From: CAZGDV01 sp964524995
GTDB lineage: Bacteria; Chloroflexota; Dehalococcoidia; SZUA-161
NCBI GenBank assembly: GCA_964524995.1
Contig: CAZGDV010000071.1
Location: 1 to 14,382, forward strand
Length of the DNA: 14,382 nucleotides
Reading direction: 5' to 3'
Part shown: positions 1 to 7,021 of the stretch, one piece after another
Position numbering within the stretch: position 1 is the stretch's first letter
How the letters are laid out: the number at the start of each line of letters is the position of its first letter
Notes under the pieces: generated by a model
What the model saw: the letters and a program-made list of their open reading frames with translations, nothing else
The model's database searches: none
What the model was told of the DNA's origin: nothing
Program-made: the position numbers and the translations under genes

Positions 1-2
1 GA

Positions 3-1067
3 CTGGAGTCCATACTCGAGGGCAGCGCGGAGGGCATCATGGCCGTCGACTCGCAACGGCGAATCACCGGCTTCAACTCCGCCATGGAGAGGCTGTTGGG
101 ATACCCCAGGGAGGATGTGCTGGGGAAGCAATGCTCCAGGGTGCTCGGCTTTCGCGACTGGCGGGACAACGACCTCTGCGGCGAGCGCTGCCCGATGCGG
201 TCGGTGCCCGCGAGACCGCGCCCCGTGTTCCAGCAGCAGGGGAGGATCACAACGAAGGACGGCCAGACGGTGGACGTCGAGATGGTCTACTCGATCGTCC
301 GCGCACCCGATGGCAAGCCGCTGAACGCTGTGATAAACGTCCGGGACATCACCAGGCTGCGCGAGGTCGAGAACCTGAGGTCGACCTTTCTCTCGATGCT
401 CGGCCACCAGCTACAGACACCGATCTCCATTATGAAGGGCTACACCAGCACCCTGGCGCGCGGGGACGGCAAGTGGGACGAGGCGGTGATGCGCCAGGGC
501 CTGCAGGTGATCGAGGACGAGGCCGACCGGCTCAGCAGGATAGTTAACAGGCTGCTGCTCGCCTCGCGCATAGAGTCTGGAACGCTTACTCTGAGGACAG
601 AGCCGGTCCAGTTGAAGAGCCTGGTGGGCAAGGTCGTCCGCCGCTTCGAAGGCCTTGCTCCCACACATGAGTTGGTGGTCGAGACAGACAAGGGTCTGCC
701 ACCCGTACAGGCAGACGCCGACCTGATGGAGGAAGTCCTGGGCAACCTCATCGACAACGCCATCAAGTACTCGCCTGACGGCGGCGAGATCACCATATCG
801 GCGGAGATGGGCGAGGGCGAGGTTGCGATAACAGTCGCCGACGAGGGAATCGGCATCCCGAGGAGAGACCTGGAAAGCGTGTTCGAGCGCTTTCACCGCG
901 TGGACAGCGATGCCGTTCAGGCTGTCCGGGGGATCGGGTTGGGCCTGTTCATATGTAGATATATAGTGGAGGCGCACGGCGGCGCGATTTCGGTGGAGAG
1001 CGAGTTGGGTCAGGGCTCGCAGTTCACGGTCACTCTGCCGCTGGGAAGCGCCGGACACGAGCAATAG
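3..1067 (+). CDS. PAS-domain sensor histidine kinase (5' end outside window)
   Basis: This is a membrane-independent or N-terminally truncated view of a sensor kinase that would autophosphorylate and pass phosphate to the regulator encoded next. The reading frame is open from base 3 (LESILEGSAEGIM...), and those residues belong to the start of a PAS domain, so the ATG at 39 is internal and the gene begins upstream of the window. Counting from that ATG: PAS about 1-105 with three cysteines (C32, C47, C51); HisKA helix with H-box HQLQTP (H123); HATPase with N-box NLIDNAIKYS (236-245), G1 ADEGIGIP (D268) and G2 GIGLGL (298-303). The residue after the phospho-histidine is Gln instead of the usual Glu/Asp. 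The stop codon overlaps the Shine-Dalgarno of the regulator gene. Kinase class is certain; the signal sensed is unknown. Confidence 0.95.
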   Translation: MESILEGSAEGIMAVDSQRRITGFNSAMERLLGYPREDVLGKQCSRVLGFRDWRDNDLCGERCPMRSVPARPRPVFQQQGRITTKDGQTVDVEMVYSIVRAPDGKPLNAVINVRDITRLREVENLRSTFLSMLGHQLQTPISIMKGYTSTLARGDGKWDEAVMRQGLQVIEDEADRLSRIVNRLLLASRIESGTLTLRTEPVQLKSLVGKVVRRFEGLAPTHELVVETDKGLPPVQADADLMEEVLGNLIDNAIKYSPDGGEITISAEMGEGEVAITVADEGIGIPRRDLESVFERFHRVDSDAVQAVRGIGLGLFICRYIVEAHGGAISVESELGQGSQFTVTLPLGSAGHEQ

Positions 1068-1084
1068 GAGGCAGCGGCAGGCAC

Positions 1085-1789
1085 ATGGCTTCCGAGACAA
1101 CCGTGCTGGTAGTCGACGATGAGCCGAGGATGGTCCGGTTCATATCGATGAACCTGGAGCTGGAGGGGTTCCGCGTACTCGAGGCATCCAACGGCCACAA
1201 GGCGATCGAGATCGTGGCCAGGGAGTCTCCCGACCTCGTCGTACTGGATATCATGATGCCGGAGATGGATGGTTACGAGACGCTGGGCAGGATTCGCGAG
1301 TTCTCCCATGTGCCCGTCATCTTCCTCAGTGTGAAGAGTGAGGAGGCAGACCGCGTGAAGGGGCTGGACCTCGGGGCCGATGACTACCTGACCAAGCCCT
1401 TCAGCCCGAGAGAGCTGGTCTCGCGAATCAGGGCGGTATTGAGGCGGGCCAAGGTGACAGGGCCGGGTCAGGTGTCCATCGTGGAGGTCGACGACTACCT
1501 GCGGATCGATTTCGAGCAGCGGAAGGTGATCGCCGGAGGCAAGGAGATCAAGCTCCGGCCCACCGAGTACAGGCTTCTGAGACACCTGGTCTCCAACGCA
1601 GGACGCCTTCTCACCCATGAGAACCTGCTATCGAAGGTGTGGGGGCCGGAGTACCGCGACGAAGACCACTACGTCAGGCTGTACGTTACCTACCTGAGGC
1701 AGAAGATCGAGAGGGACCCCAAGAACCCCGAGTACATCCTCAGCGAACGCGGCCTGGGATACCGGTTCAAGGAATTGGACAAGAGCTGA
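1085..1789 (+). CDS. OmpR/PhoB-family response regulator
   Basis: A DNA-binding transcription regulator of 234 residues, the usual size for the family, and the likely partner of the kinase immediately upstream (17-bp gap, AGGAGG at 1066-1071). The receiver domain spans about 5-122, with acidic pocket D11/D12, phospho-acceptor D55 in VVLDIMMP, S82 in place of the more common Thr switch residue, and K104 in the LTKPF motif. The effector domain (about 132-231) is the winged helix of the OmpR type, with the recognisable RPTEYRLL start, the YVRLYVTYLRQKIE recognition-helix region and the terminal RGLGYRF wing. The Shine-Dalgarno lies 13 nt from the ATG, somewhat far, but no in-frame alternative start fits the conserved N-terminus. 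Target genes cannot be told from the sequence. Confidence 0.96.
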   Translation: MASETTVLVVDDEPRMVRFISMNLELEGFRVLEASNGHKAIEIVARESPDLVVLDIMMPEMDGYETLGRIREFSHVPVIFLSVKSEEADRVKGLDLGADDYLTKPFSPRELVSRIRAVLRRAKVTGPGQVSIVEVDDYLRIDFEQRKVIAGGKEIKLRPTEYRLLRHLVSNAGRLLTHENLLSKVWGPEYRDEDHYVRLYVTYLRQKIERDPKNPEYILSERGLGYRFKELDKS

Positions 1790-1867
1790 AACGCAAGGGC
1801 TCGTTCGATTGGGCCCTGAGTCTGTGCTTGTTGGCCCGCTCCCACGAAATCGTCCACCCCAAGCCTG

Positions 1868-1897
1868 CTGAATCTCCCCTGGCTCTTCTGCTATAAT
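1868..1897 (+). promoter_or_regulatory. Extended -10 sigma70-type promoter for the restriction-modification gene
   Basis: A perfect TATAAT at 1892-1897 is preceded by TG one base upstream (TGCTATAAT), an extended -10 element. The -35 is weak (CTGAAT at 1868-1873, 18-bp spacer), as is common when an extended -10 is present. The predicted transcript would begin near 1904, giving a leader of about 26 nt before the ATG at 1930. This promoter implies that the downstream gene is expressed independently of the two-component operon. Confidence 0.6.
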
Positions 1898-1929
1898 GCT
1901 CGTGAGCGCTGACCGCAGCGAGTCCAGAC

Positions 1930-4716
1930 ATGATACCAACAATCAGCCCCCAGGAATTCGTCGCCAAGTGGAGTAAGAGCACTCTGAGGGAGCGTGCCGG
2001 TTCCCAAGAGCACTTCATTGATCTCTGCCGTTTGATAGGCCATCCGACGCCTGCTGAAGCCGATCCGGTTGGGGACACGTTCACATTCGAGCCTGGCGTC
2101 GAGAAGCAAGGAGGCAAAAAGGGTTGGGCAGACGTGTGGAAGAGAGGCTGCTTCGGCTGGGAATACAAGGGCAAACACGACAACCTTGAGAAAGCCTACG
2201 AACAACTGCTTCTGTATCGAGAGTCCCTCCTTAATCCTCCACTATTGATCGTATCTGATATGGAGCAGATCATAGTCCACACGAACTTCACGAACACAGT
2301 CAAACAGACACTGACGATTACACTTGACGACTTGCTTGTGCCGGAGAAGCTATCAGAACTACGTGCAGTATTCTTCAATCCGGAGGCCTTCAAGAGCGCC
2401 CAAACACCAGAGCAGGTAACGGAGGCTGCAGCCACCGAATTCGCTCACCTTGCCGACCTGTTGCGTGGTAAGGGCGCAGAGGCCCATGAAGCCGCACACT
2501 TCCTTATCCGGCTGCTGTTCTGCCTGTTCGCCGAAGATATCAGTCTACTCCCCAAAGACCTCTTCACGGAGCTTGTGAACAGCACAAGGAAGCAGCCCGG
2601 TGCTTTTGCCGATCAACTCAGGGTGCTTTTCCGGGCGATGACGTCCGGTGGGTGGTTCGGGTCCAACCAGATACGGCATTTCAATGGGCGACTATTCGAT
2701 GACGATAGCGTCCTGGAGCTTGGTGCCGAGGGGCTCGACATACTAGCCAAGGTAGGCACACTAGATTGGTCCAACATCGAGCCATCGATCCTTGGCACCC
2801 TGTTCGAGCGCAGCCTCGACCCCGACAAGCGGTCGCAGTTGGGAGCGCACTACACGAGCAAAGACGATATCAAGCTCATCGTGGAACCGGTGCTCATGGC
2901 CCCGCTGCGTCGAAGATGGGAAACCGTTCTCGCGAATGCCCTCGACATAGTGGCGCGGCGTGACAAAGCAGAGACAAAACGCAGTCGATCGAATCTTGAC
3001 AAGGCATTGAGTGAACACTTGAGGCAATTCGCGGAGGAAATCGCACACACCCAAGTGCTCGATCCGGCGTGCGGCAGCGGCAACTTCCTGTACATCGCCC
3101 TCAAGGAATTGCTGAATCTGGAGAAGGAGGTCATCAACTTCGCCTACACCAACGGGCTGACGGCCTTCTTCCCCAGCGTTTCCCCTGCCCAACTGCACGG
3201 CATCGAGTACAATCCATATGCGCGTGAATTGGCGCAAGCTACTATTTGGATAGGCTACATCCAGTGGTTGCGAGAGAACGGCTTCGGTATACCCAGCGAG
3301 CCGATACTCAGGCCGCTGGACAACATTGTCTTGACAGATGCCATCATGCAGTTTGAGGACGGGACACCAGTGGAAACCGGTTGGCCCGAGGTTGACTGCA
3401 TCATAGGCAATCCGCCGTTCCTGGGCGGCAAACTGCTGCGCAGCTACCTGGGTGATGAGTATGTTGATAGCCTGTTCGCCCTGTATGAAGGGCGAGTGCC
3501 ACGCGAAGCTGACCTGGTCTGCTACTGGTTCGAGAAGGCACGGGCGATGATTGCCAGCGGAAGAACAAAGCGAGTTGGACTGCTGGCAACTCAAGGGATT
3601 CGTGGAGGCGCGAATCGCAGAGTACTCAAGCATATCAAAGATACAGGTGACATCTTCTGGGCACAGTCTGACCGCAACTGGGTTCTGGAGGGTGCTGCGG
3701 TTCATGTCTCAATGGTAGGGTTCGACGACGGAAGCGAGTCGGTTCGAATGCTGGATGACACGCCTGTGGCTGTTATCAATGCTGACCTGACAGGTACAAT
3801 CGATCTTACCAAGGCAAGGCGATTGCATAAGAACGCTGAGCTTGCGTTCATGGGTGACACCAAAGGCGGAGCCTTTGACATCAGTCTTAGTACTGCTGAG
3901 AAGATGCTCAAAGCGTCACCGAATCCGAATGGACGCCCCAATTCGGAAGTCGTGAAGCCCTGGATCAACGGTCTGGATATCACAAGCAGGCCGAGACAGA
4001 TGCGGATTATCGACTTTGGCATTGACATGCCAATGGAGCAGGCTAGCTTATATGAAGCCCCATTCGAATATGTCAGGACGTATGTCAAACCACAACGGGA
4101 ATCATCGAAGACCACAATCAAACAGTGGTGGCTGCATGAGCGGCCACGCCTTGACATGCGAAGAGCGATTGCCCCACTTCAGCGCTACATAGCGACTCCA
4201 CGGGTTTCGAAGCATCGCCTTTTCGCCTGGATCAGCGCTGAAACTCTAGCCGATTCAGCTACTATCGTCATAGCACGCGATGACGACTACTTCTTTGGCG
4301 TGCTTCAAAGTAAGGTTCACGAACTCTGGGCACGGAGGATGGGTACGCAACTACGTGAAGCAGAGAGCGGCTCCCGCTACACACCCACATCATCGTTCGA
4401 GACATTCCCGTTCCCCTGGCCACCCGGGCAGGAGCCTGCGGATGATCCCCGGGTTGCGGCGATCGGTGAGGCGGCACGCGAGCTTGTAGAGAAGCGTGAT
4501 GCATGGCTCAACCCTCAGGGCACACCACAGGACCAACTGGAAAAACGAACGCTGACAAACCTTTACAACGCGCGTCCGACATGGCTCGACCTGGCACATC
4601 GCAAGCTCGACCAAGCGGTGCTCGATGCCTATGGTTGGCCATACGACTTGACGGACGAGCAGATACTGGAATGCCTGCTGGCACTCAACCTGGAGCGTGC
4701 AGCCGCAGGGGCCTAG
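1930..4716 (+). CDS. MmeI-like Type IIL restriction-modification enzyme
   Basis: A single 928-residue polypeptide that should both cut DNA and methylate adenine, as in MmeI (about 919 residues). In order: an N-terminal nuclease domain with D68-x9-E78-Y-K80, the same D-x9-ExK spacing known for MmeI; a helical spacer (about 150-300); an N6-adenine methyltransferase domain with LGAHYTS (304-310), SAM-binding DPACGSGNF (378-386) and catalytic NPPF (494-497); a target-recognition domain (about 650-830); and a C-terminal helical cap (about 840-928). No separate methylase, nuclease or specificity gene is nearby, as expected for Type IIL, where one-strand methylation protects the host. All catalytic motifs are intact, so it is not a decayed orphan. 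GC is visibly lower than in the flanking genes and it has its own promoter, which suggests horizontal acquisition. The recognition sequence cannot be read by eye. Confidence 0.93.
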   Translation: MIPTISPQEFVAKWSKSTLRERAGSQEHFIDLCRLIGHPTPAEADPVGDTFTFEPGVEKQGGKKGWADVWKRGCFGWEYKGKHDNLEKAYEQLLLYRESLLNPPLLIVSDMEQIIVHTNFTNTVKQTLTITLDDLLVPEKLSELRAVFFNPEAFKSAQTPEQVTEAAATEFAHLADLLRGKGAEAHEAAHFLIRLLFCLFAEDISLLPKDLFTELVNSTRKQPGAFADQLRVLFRAMTSGGWFGSNQIRHFNGRLFDDDSVLELGAEGLDILAKVGTLDWSNIEPSILGTLFERSLDPDKRSQLGAHYTSKDDIKLIVEPVLMAPLRRRWETVLANALDIVARRDKAETKRSRSNLDKALSEHLRQFAEEIAHTQVLDPACGSGNFLYIALKELLNLEKEVINFAYTNGLTAFFPSVSPAQLHGIEYNPYARELAQATIWIGYIQWLRENGFGIPSEPILRPLDNIVLTDAIMQFEDGTPVETGWPEVDCIIGNPPFLGGKLLRSYLGDEYVDSLFALYEGRVPREADLVCYWFEKARAMIASGRTKRVGLLATQGIRGGANRRVLKHIKDTGDIFWAQSDRNWVLEGAAVHVSMVGFDDGSESVRMLDDTPVAVINADLTGTIDLTKARRLHKNAELAFMGDTKGGAFDISLSTAEKMLKASPNPNGRPNSEVVKPWINGLDITSRPRQMRIIDFGIDMPMEQASLYEAPFEYVRTYVKPQRESSKTTIKQWWLHERPRLDMRRAIAPLQRYIATPRVSKHRLFAWISAETLADSATIVIARDDDYFFGVLQSKVHELWARRMGTQLREAESGSRYTPTSSFETFPFPWPPGQEPADDPRVAAIGEAARELVEKRDAWLNPQGTPQDQLEKRTLTNLYNARPTWLDLAHRKLDQAVLDAYGWPYDLTDEQILECLLALNLERAAAGA

Positions 4717-4747
4717 TTCCTGGTGACCCAAGTCAGCGTAATAGCGC

Positions 4748-4812
4748 AGATTCTTCGCTTCGCTCAGAATGACATCCGAATACTATGTCACCCTGAACGG
4801 AGTGAAGGGTCT
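4748..4812. repeat. Imperfect 28-bp inverted repeat (REP-like element)
   Basis: The left arm 4748-4775 and right arm 4785-4812 are reverse complements at 21 of 28 positions, with a 9-nt loop. All seven differences are transitions, so several remain G-U pairs in RNA. The left arm contains TTCGCTTCGCTCAGAATGACA and the right arm TGTCACCCTGAACGGAGTGAAGGG. I recognise motifs of this style as dispersed intergenic repeats in bacterial genomes, including Chloroflexota. It lies 32 bp after the restriction gene stop and could serve as a transcript-end hairpin, although no T-run follows. Confidence 0.7.
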
Positions 4813-4875
4813 CCTACTGCGAAACGACGTAACGCCTGTTTCTGTCATCAAGTACTAGCCCCCCTCCACCCCCGA

Positions 4876-4905
4876 TAGACATCCGGCGCATGGTGTGTTA
4901 AGAAT
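4876..4905 (+). promoter_or_regulatory. Possible promoter of the PAC2 gene pair
   Basis: TAGACA (4876-4881, five of six matches to the -35 consensus) is followed after 18 bp by AAGAAT (4900-4905, four of six). It sits about 60 bp before the GTG start at 4964 and downstream of the inverted repeat. It is a weak match, offered because the PAC2 genes need a promoter in this 247-bp gap and no better candidate is visible. The remainder of 4717-4963 shows no gene. Confidence 0.35.
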
Positions 4906-4963
4906 AGGGGGTGCCCGTCGACTGTCCCCTCCATGCCGCACCTCTCGAACGAAGGAAGCCCTG

Positions 4964-5875
4964 GTGGCAATAACGCTGTTCAAGAATCCGGCGCTCAACG
5001 ACCCGGTACTCATAGCTAGCTGGCCCGGCATCGGGAGTATCGGGACTGTCGCAGTTGACGCCCTGAGAAGGAGTCTCGAGGCCGAAGAGTTCGGGGGGAT
5101 CGAGCCCTGGGAGTTCTTCTACCCGAAGAAGGTCCTGATAAGGAGCGGTGTGCTGGAAGACATCGAGTTCCCGTCGAGCAGGTTCTACTACAAGAAGATG
5201 GCGAAGAGGGACCTGATGCTCTTTCTGGGGGAGGAGCAGCCCAGCGACGGAGGAAGGGCTTACGCGGCCGGCGAGAAGGCGTATCGTATGGCGAATCTTG
5301 TGCTGGACGTTGCCCAGCAGTTCGGCTGCAGGAGAGTTTACACCTCCGGCGCGGCGGTAGCCGCCGTGCACCACACCGCCAGGCCGAGGGTATGGGCCGT
5401 ACCGAACAGCGAGCACCTCATCGATGAGATAAGCGACTACGACAACACCATCCTCATGTCGGACATCGAGGGCAGAGGCGGGCAGGGAAGCATCACGGGG
5501 CTCAACGGCCTGCTGCTGGGAGTGGCCAAGATGCGCTCCCTCGAAGCCATATGCCTGATGGGTGAGATACCCATCTACCTGCAGGGACTCCCGTTCCCCT
5601 ACCCCAAAGCGTCGAAATCGGTGGCGGAGGTGCTGGCGAAGACCCTCGGACTGGACATAGACTGGGAGGCGATATCGGCAATAGTCGAGGCCAGTGAGAA
5701 GGAGATCGAGAAGCTCTACGCCGTGTTTCCGGCGGAGATCAAAGAGCAGTTGGACAAGCTGCGGGAGGCGAGCCGGCCTCAGAGCGCCGATCCCGGCCCT
5801 ATAACAGAAGAGGACAAGAGGCGGATTCTGGAGGACATCGACAAGCTCTTTGGCAGAGAGTCGAAGGAAGACTGA
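4964..5875 (+). CDS. PAC2-family protein (proteasome-assembly-chaperone-like), copy 1
   Basis: A 303-residue protein of the PAC2 family, related to eukaryotic proteasome assembly chaperone 2 and found widely in archaea and some bacteria; its biochemical role in bacteria is largely unknown. The N-terminal strand-loop PVLIASWPGIGSIGT, the central RDLMLFLGEEQP strand, the CRRVYTSGAAVA strand and LLGVAKM fit the PAC2 fold. The last about 70 residues are charged helices. I chose GTG 4964 because GAAGGA (4951-4956) sits just upstream and conserved sequence begins there; the in-frame codons back to 4895 encode an Arg/Pro-rich stretch unlike the family. It is followed after only 3 bp by a second PAC2 gene, so the two probably form one operon and perhaps a heteromer. 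No HbYX proteasome-docking tail is present. Confidence 0.88.
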   Translation: MAITLFKNPALNDPVLIASWPGIGSIGTVAVDALRRSLEAEEFGGIEPWEFFYPKKVLIRSGVLEDIEFPSSRFYYKKMAKRDLMLFLGEEQPSDGGRAYAAGEKAYRMANLVLDVAQQFGCRRVYTSGAAVAAVHHTARPRVWAVPNSEHLIDEISDYDNTILMSDIEGRGGQGSITGLNGLLLGVAKMRSLEAICLMGEIPIYLQGLPFPYPKASKSVAEVLAKTLGLDIDWEAISAIVEASEKEIEKLYAVFPAEIKEQLDKLREASRPQSADPGPITEEDKRRILEDIDKLFGRESKED

Positions 5876-5878
5876 GCT

Positions 5879-6709
5879 ATGCGTGAAGAGGACTACCGAA
5901 TCCATGGCCAGTTGGGTGAAGCTCCCACCACCATGGTAGTGACCTGGTGTGATGATGCGGGCGGCCTGGGAGATAACGTCGCGCAGCAGCTTGTGGCCCA
6001 ACTGGGATGTGAGGAGGTCGGTGAGATCGAGGTAGTCAACTTCTTCGCCCTCGGCGGCGTATCGGTCGAGAACGATGTCGCCCAGTTCCCCGAGGGCAAG
6101 TTCTACGCATCACCCCAGAGGCAAATCGTGGTCGTCAAGAGCGACCCGCCGGTATCGGAGTGGTACGCATTCCTGAATGTGATCCTGGACGTCGCGGAGC
6201 GCCACTGCTCCGTGAAGGAGCTGTACACCATCGGCGGCATGGTCTCGATGAGTGCCCACACGACACCGAGGCAGCTGCTTGCGATGGCAGGCTCCACAGA
6301 GTTCAAGAAAGTATTGAGCCAATACGGCATCACCAGAGACATGGACTACGAGACCCCTGACGGGCAGAGGCCAACGTTGAATTCGTTCCTGCTGTGGCTG
6401 GCAAAACAGCGGGGCATCCCGGCAGCAGGGCTGTGGGTGCCGGTGCCGTTCTACATGGTTAACGGCGAGGACCCCAAGGCATGGCGAAAGGTGCTGGAGT
6501 TCCTCGACACCAGACTCGGCCTGGGGCTGGACTTCTCGGATATCGACGAACAGGCCAAGAGCCAGGGAGAGCGGATAGCGCAAGCCCTGGCCAGGGCGCC
6601 CGATCTGCAGGAGAGCGTGCAGAGGCTGGAAACCAACCTGATGATAAGCCAGGAAGACAGCGAAAGACTCGTTGCCGAGATGGAGAAGCTGTTTCGGCAA
6701 CGTGGCTAG
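5879..6709 (+). CDS. PAC2-family protein, copy 2
   Basis: A 276-residue second PAC2-type protein, clearly divergent from the first. The early strand TMVVTWCDDAGGLGDNVAQQ matches the family's first strand and glycine loop, RQIVVVKSDPP is the central strand, and KELYTIGGMVSM and GIPAAGLWVPVPFYM match the later core. The C-terminal about 60 residues form a charged helix (residues about 215-276) resembling the tail of copy 1. The ATG is 3 bp after the preceding stop, so translation is probably coupled. PAC2 proteins in eukaryotes act as heterodimers, so a heteromer with its neighbour is a reasonable inference. No substrate or partner is shown by sequence. It is followed by a 312-bp non-coding gap and then a new promoter. 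Confidence 0.85.
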   Translation: MREEDYRIHGQLGEAPTTMVVTWCDDAGGLGDNVAQQLVAQLGCEEVGEIEVVNFFALGGVSVENDVAQFPEGKFYASPQRQIVVVKSDPPVSEWYAFLNVILDVAERHCSVKELYTIGGMVSMSAHTTPRQLLAMAGSTEFKKVLSQYGITRDMDYETPDGQRPTLNSFLLWLAKQRGIPAAGLWVPVPFYMVNGEDPKAWRKVLEFLDTRLGLGLDFSDIDEQAKSQGERIAQALARAPDLQESVQRLETNLMISQEDSERLVAEMEKLFRQRG

Positions 6710-6802
6710 ACCCACCGAGTTCTACATTCGTCTTGAGTAAGGCTCAACTCCGGCCCACCATATCCCTCGAATTACCTACGTGCCATAGGAAGAAAGTCCG
6801 TC

Positions 6803-6831
6803 TTTACACAAGCTTGATCGTAGGGTACTAT
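6803..6831 (+). promoter_or_regulatory. Possible upstream promoter
   Basis: TTTACA (6803-6808) and TACTAT (6826-6831) lie 17 bp apart, matching five of six and four of six consensus positions. It would start a transcript about 150 nt before the main promoter. It could be a second start for the operon or a chance match. Confidence 0.3.
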
Positions 6832-6872
6832 TCGCCCGACAACGCAGAGTCCGAGGAGGCAATTGGCGCTCC

Positions 6873-6885
6873 GCACAGCTTGTGC
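6873..6885. promoter_or_regulatory. Perfect 5-3-5 inverted repeat, possible operator
   Basis: GCACA and TGTGC flank a 3-bp centre (GCT), about 70 bp before the main -35 element. The geometry equals that of the repeat inside the main promoter, but the sequence differs. It could bind a dimeric regulator; a short repeat like this also occurs by chance. Confidence 0.25.
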
Positions 6886-6952
6886 ATTCTGGTCCGACAG
6901 CTACAGTTCACGGAGATTTTGTAGAAAGTCGCAAATTCTCCCATCTACCCCC

Positions 6953-6981
6953 TTGACAAATCCTCCAAGATGGAGTATAGT
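6953..6981 (+). promoter_or_regulatory. Strong sigma70-type promoter of the ESCRT/Vps4-like operon
   Basis: A perfect -35 TTGACA (6953-6958), a 17-bp spacer and -10 TATAGT (6976-6981, five of six) form one of the best consensus promoters in the window. Transcription would start near 6988, leaving a leader of roughly 35-45 nt before the first gene. No comparable promoter is seen within the following seven genes, so it may drive all of them. Confidence 0.75.
6963..6975. promoter_or_regulatory. Inverted repeat inside the promoter spacer, candidate repressor operator
   Basis: CTCCA-AGA-TGGAG is a perfect 5-3-5 inverted repeat that ends immediately before the -10 hexamer. A dimeric protein bound here would cover the promoter core, so repression is the simplest reading. 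The spacer is the normal 17 bp, which argues against MerR-type activation (typically 19 bp). Confidence 0.45.
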
Positions 6982-7021
6982 GACTATTGGTCAATGGTGA
7001 TACAGGGGTGAATCAGGGGAG

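Larger units (their letters stand above)
6710..7021 (+). other. 312-bp intergenic region upstream of the ESCRT/Vps4-like operon
   Basis: No convincing gene is seen here. It is more AT-rich than its surroundings. It holds a small hairpin soon after the PAC2 stop (TTGAG-TAAGG-CTCAA, 6733-6747, no T-run), a possible upstream promoter (6803-6831), a perfect inverted repeat GCACA-GCT-TGTGC (6873-6885), and the main promoter with an embedded inverted repeat (6953-6981). The density of promoter-like and operator-like elements suggests that the downstream operon is regulated. Confidence 0.6.

Noticed and set aside
2761..3705. Minus-strand open frame of 314 codons in the restriction gene
   Set aside because: It lies fully within the MmeI-like methylase domain coding region and shows no protein signature.
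1930..4716. Assignment as a BREX PglX or DISARM methylase, or a Type I HsdM
   Set aside because: The N-terminal D-x9-ExK nuclease, the length and the domain order match MmeI-type enzymes, and no BREX, DISARM or HsdR/HsdS partner genes are nearby.
4895..4963. Longer N-terminus for the first PAC2 protein
   Set aside because: The extra 23 residues are Arg/Pro-rich and unlike the family, they overlap the possible promoter, and a better Shine-Dalgarno precedes GTG 4964.
4898..6001. Minus-strand open frame of 367 codons over the PAC2 genes
   Set aside because: It overlaps two plus-strand PAC2 genes with clear family motifs and has no recognisable content of its own.
6863..7000. A 45-codon frame starting TTG after AGGAGG (6854-6859)
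   Set aside because: The spacing is only 3 nt, the start is TTG, the product has no recognisable composition, and the frame runs across the main promoter.
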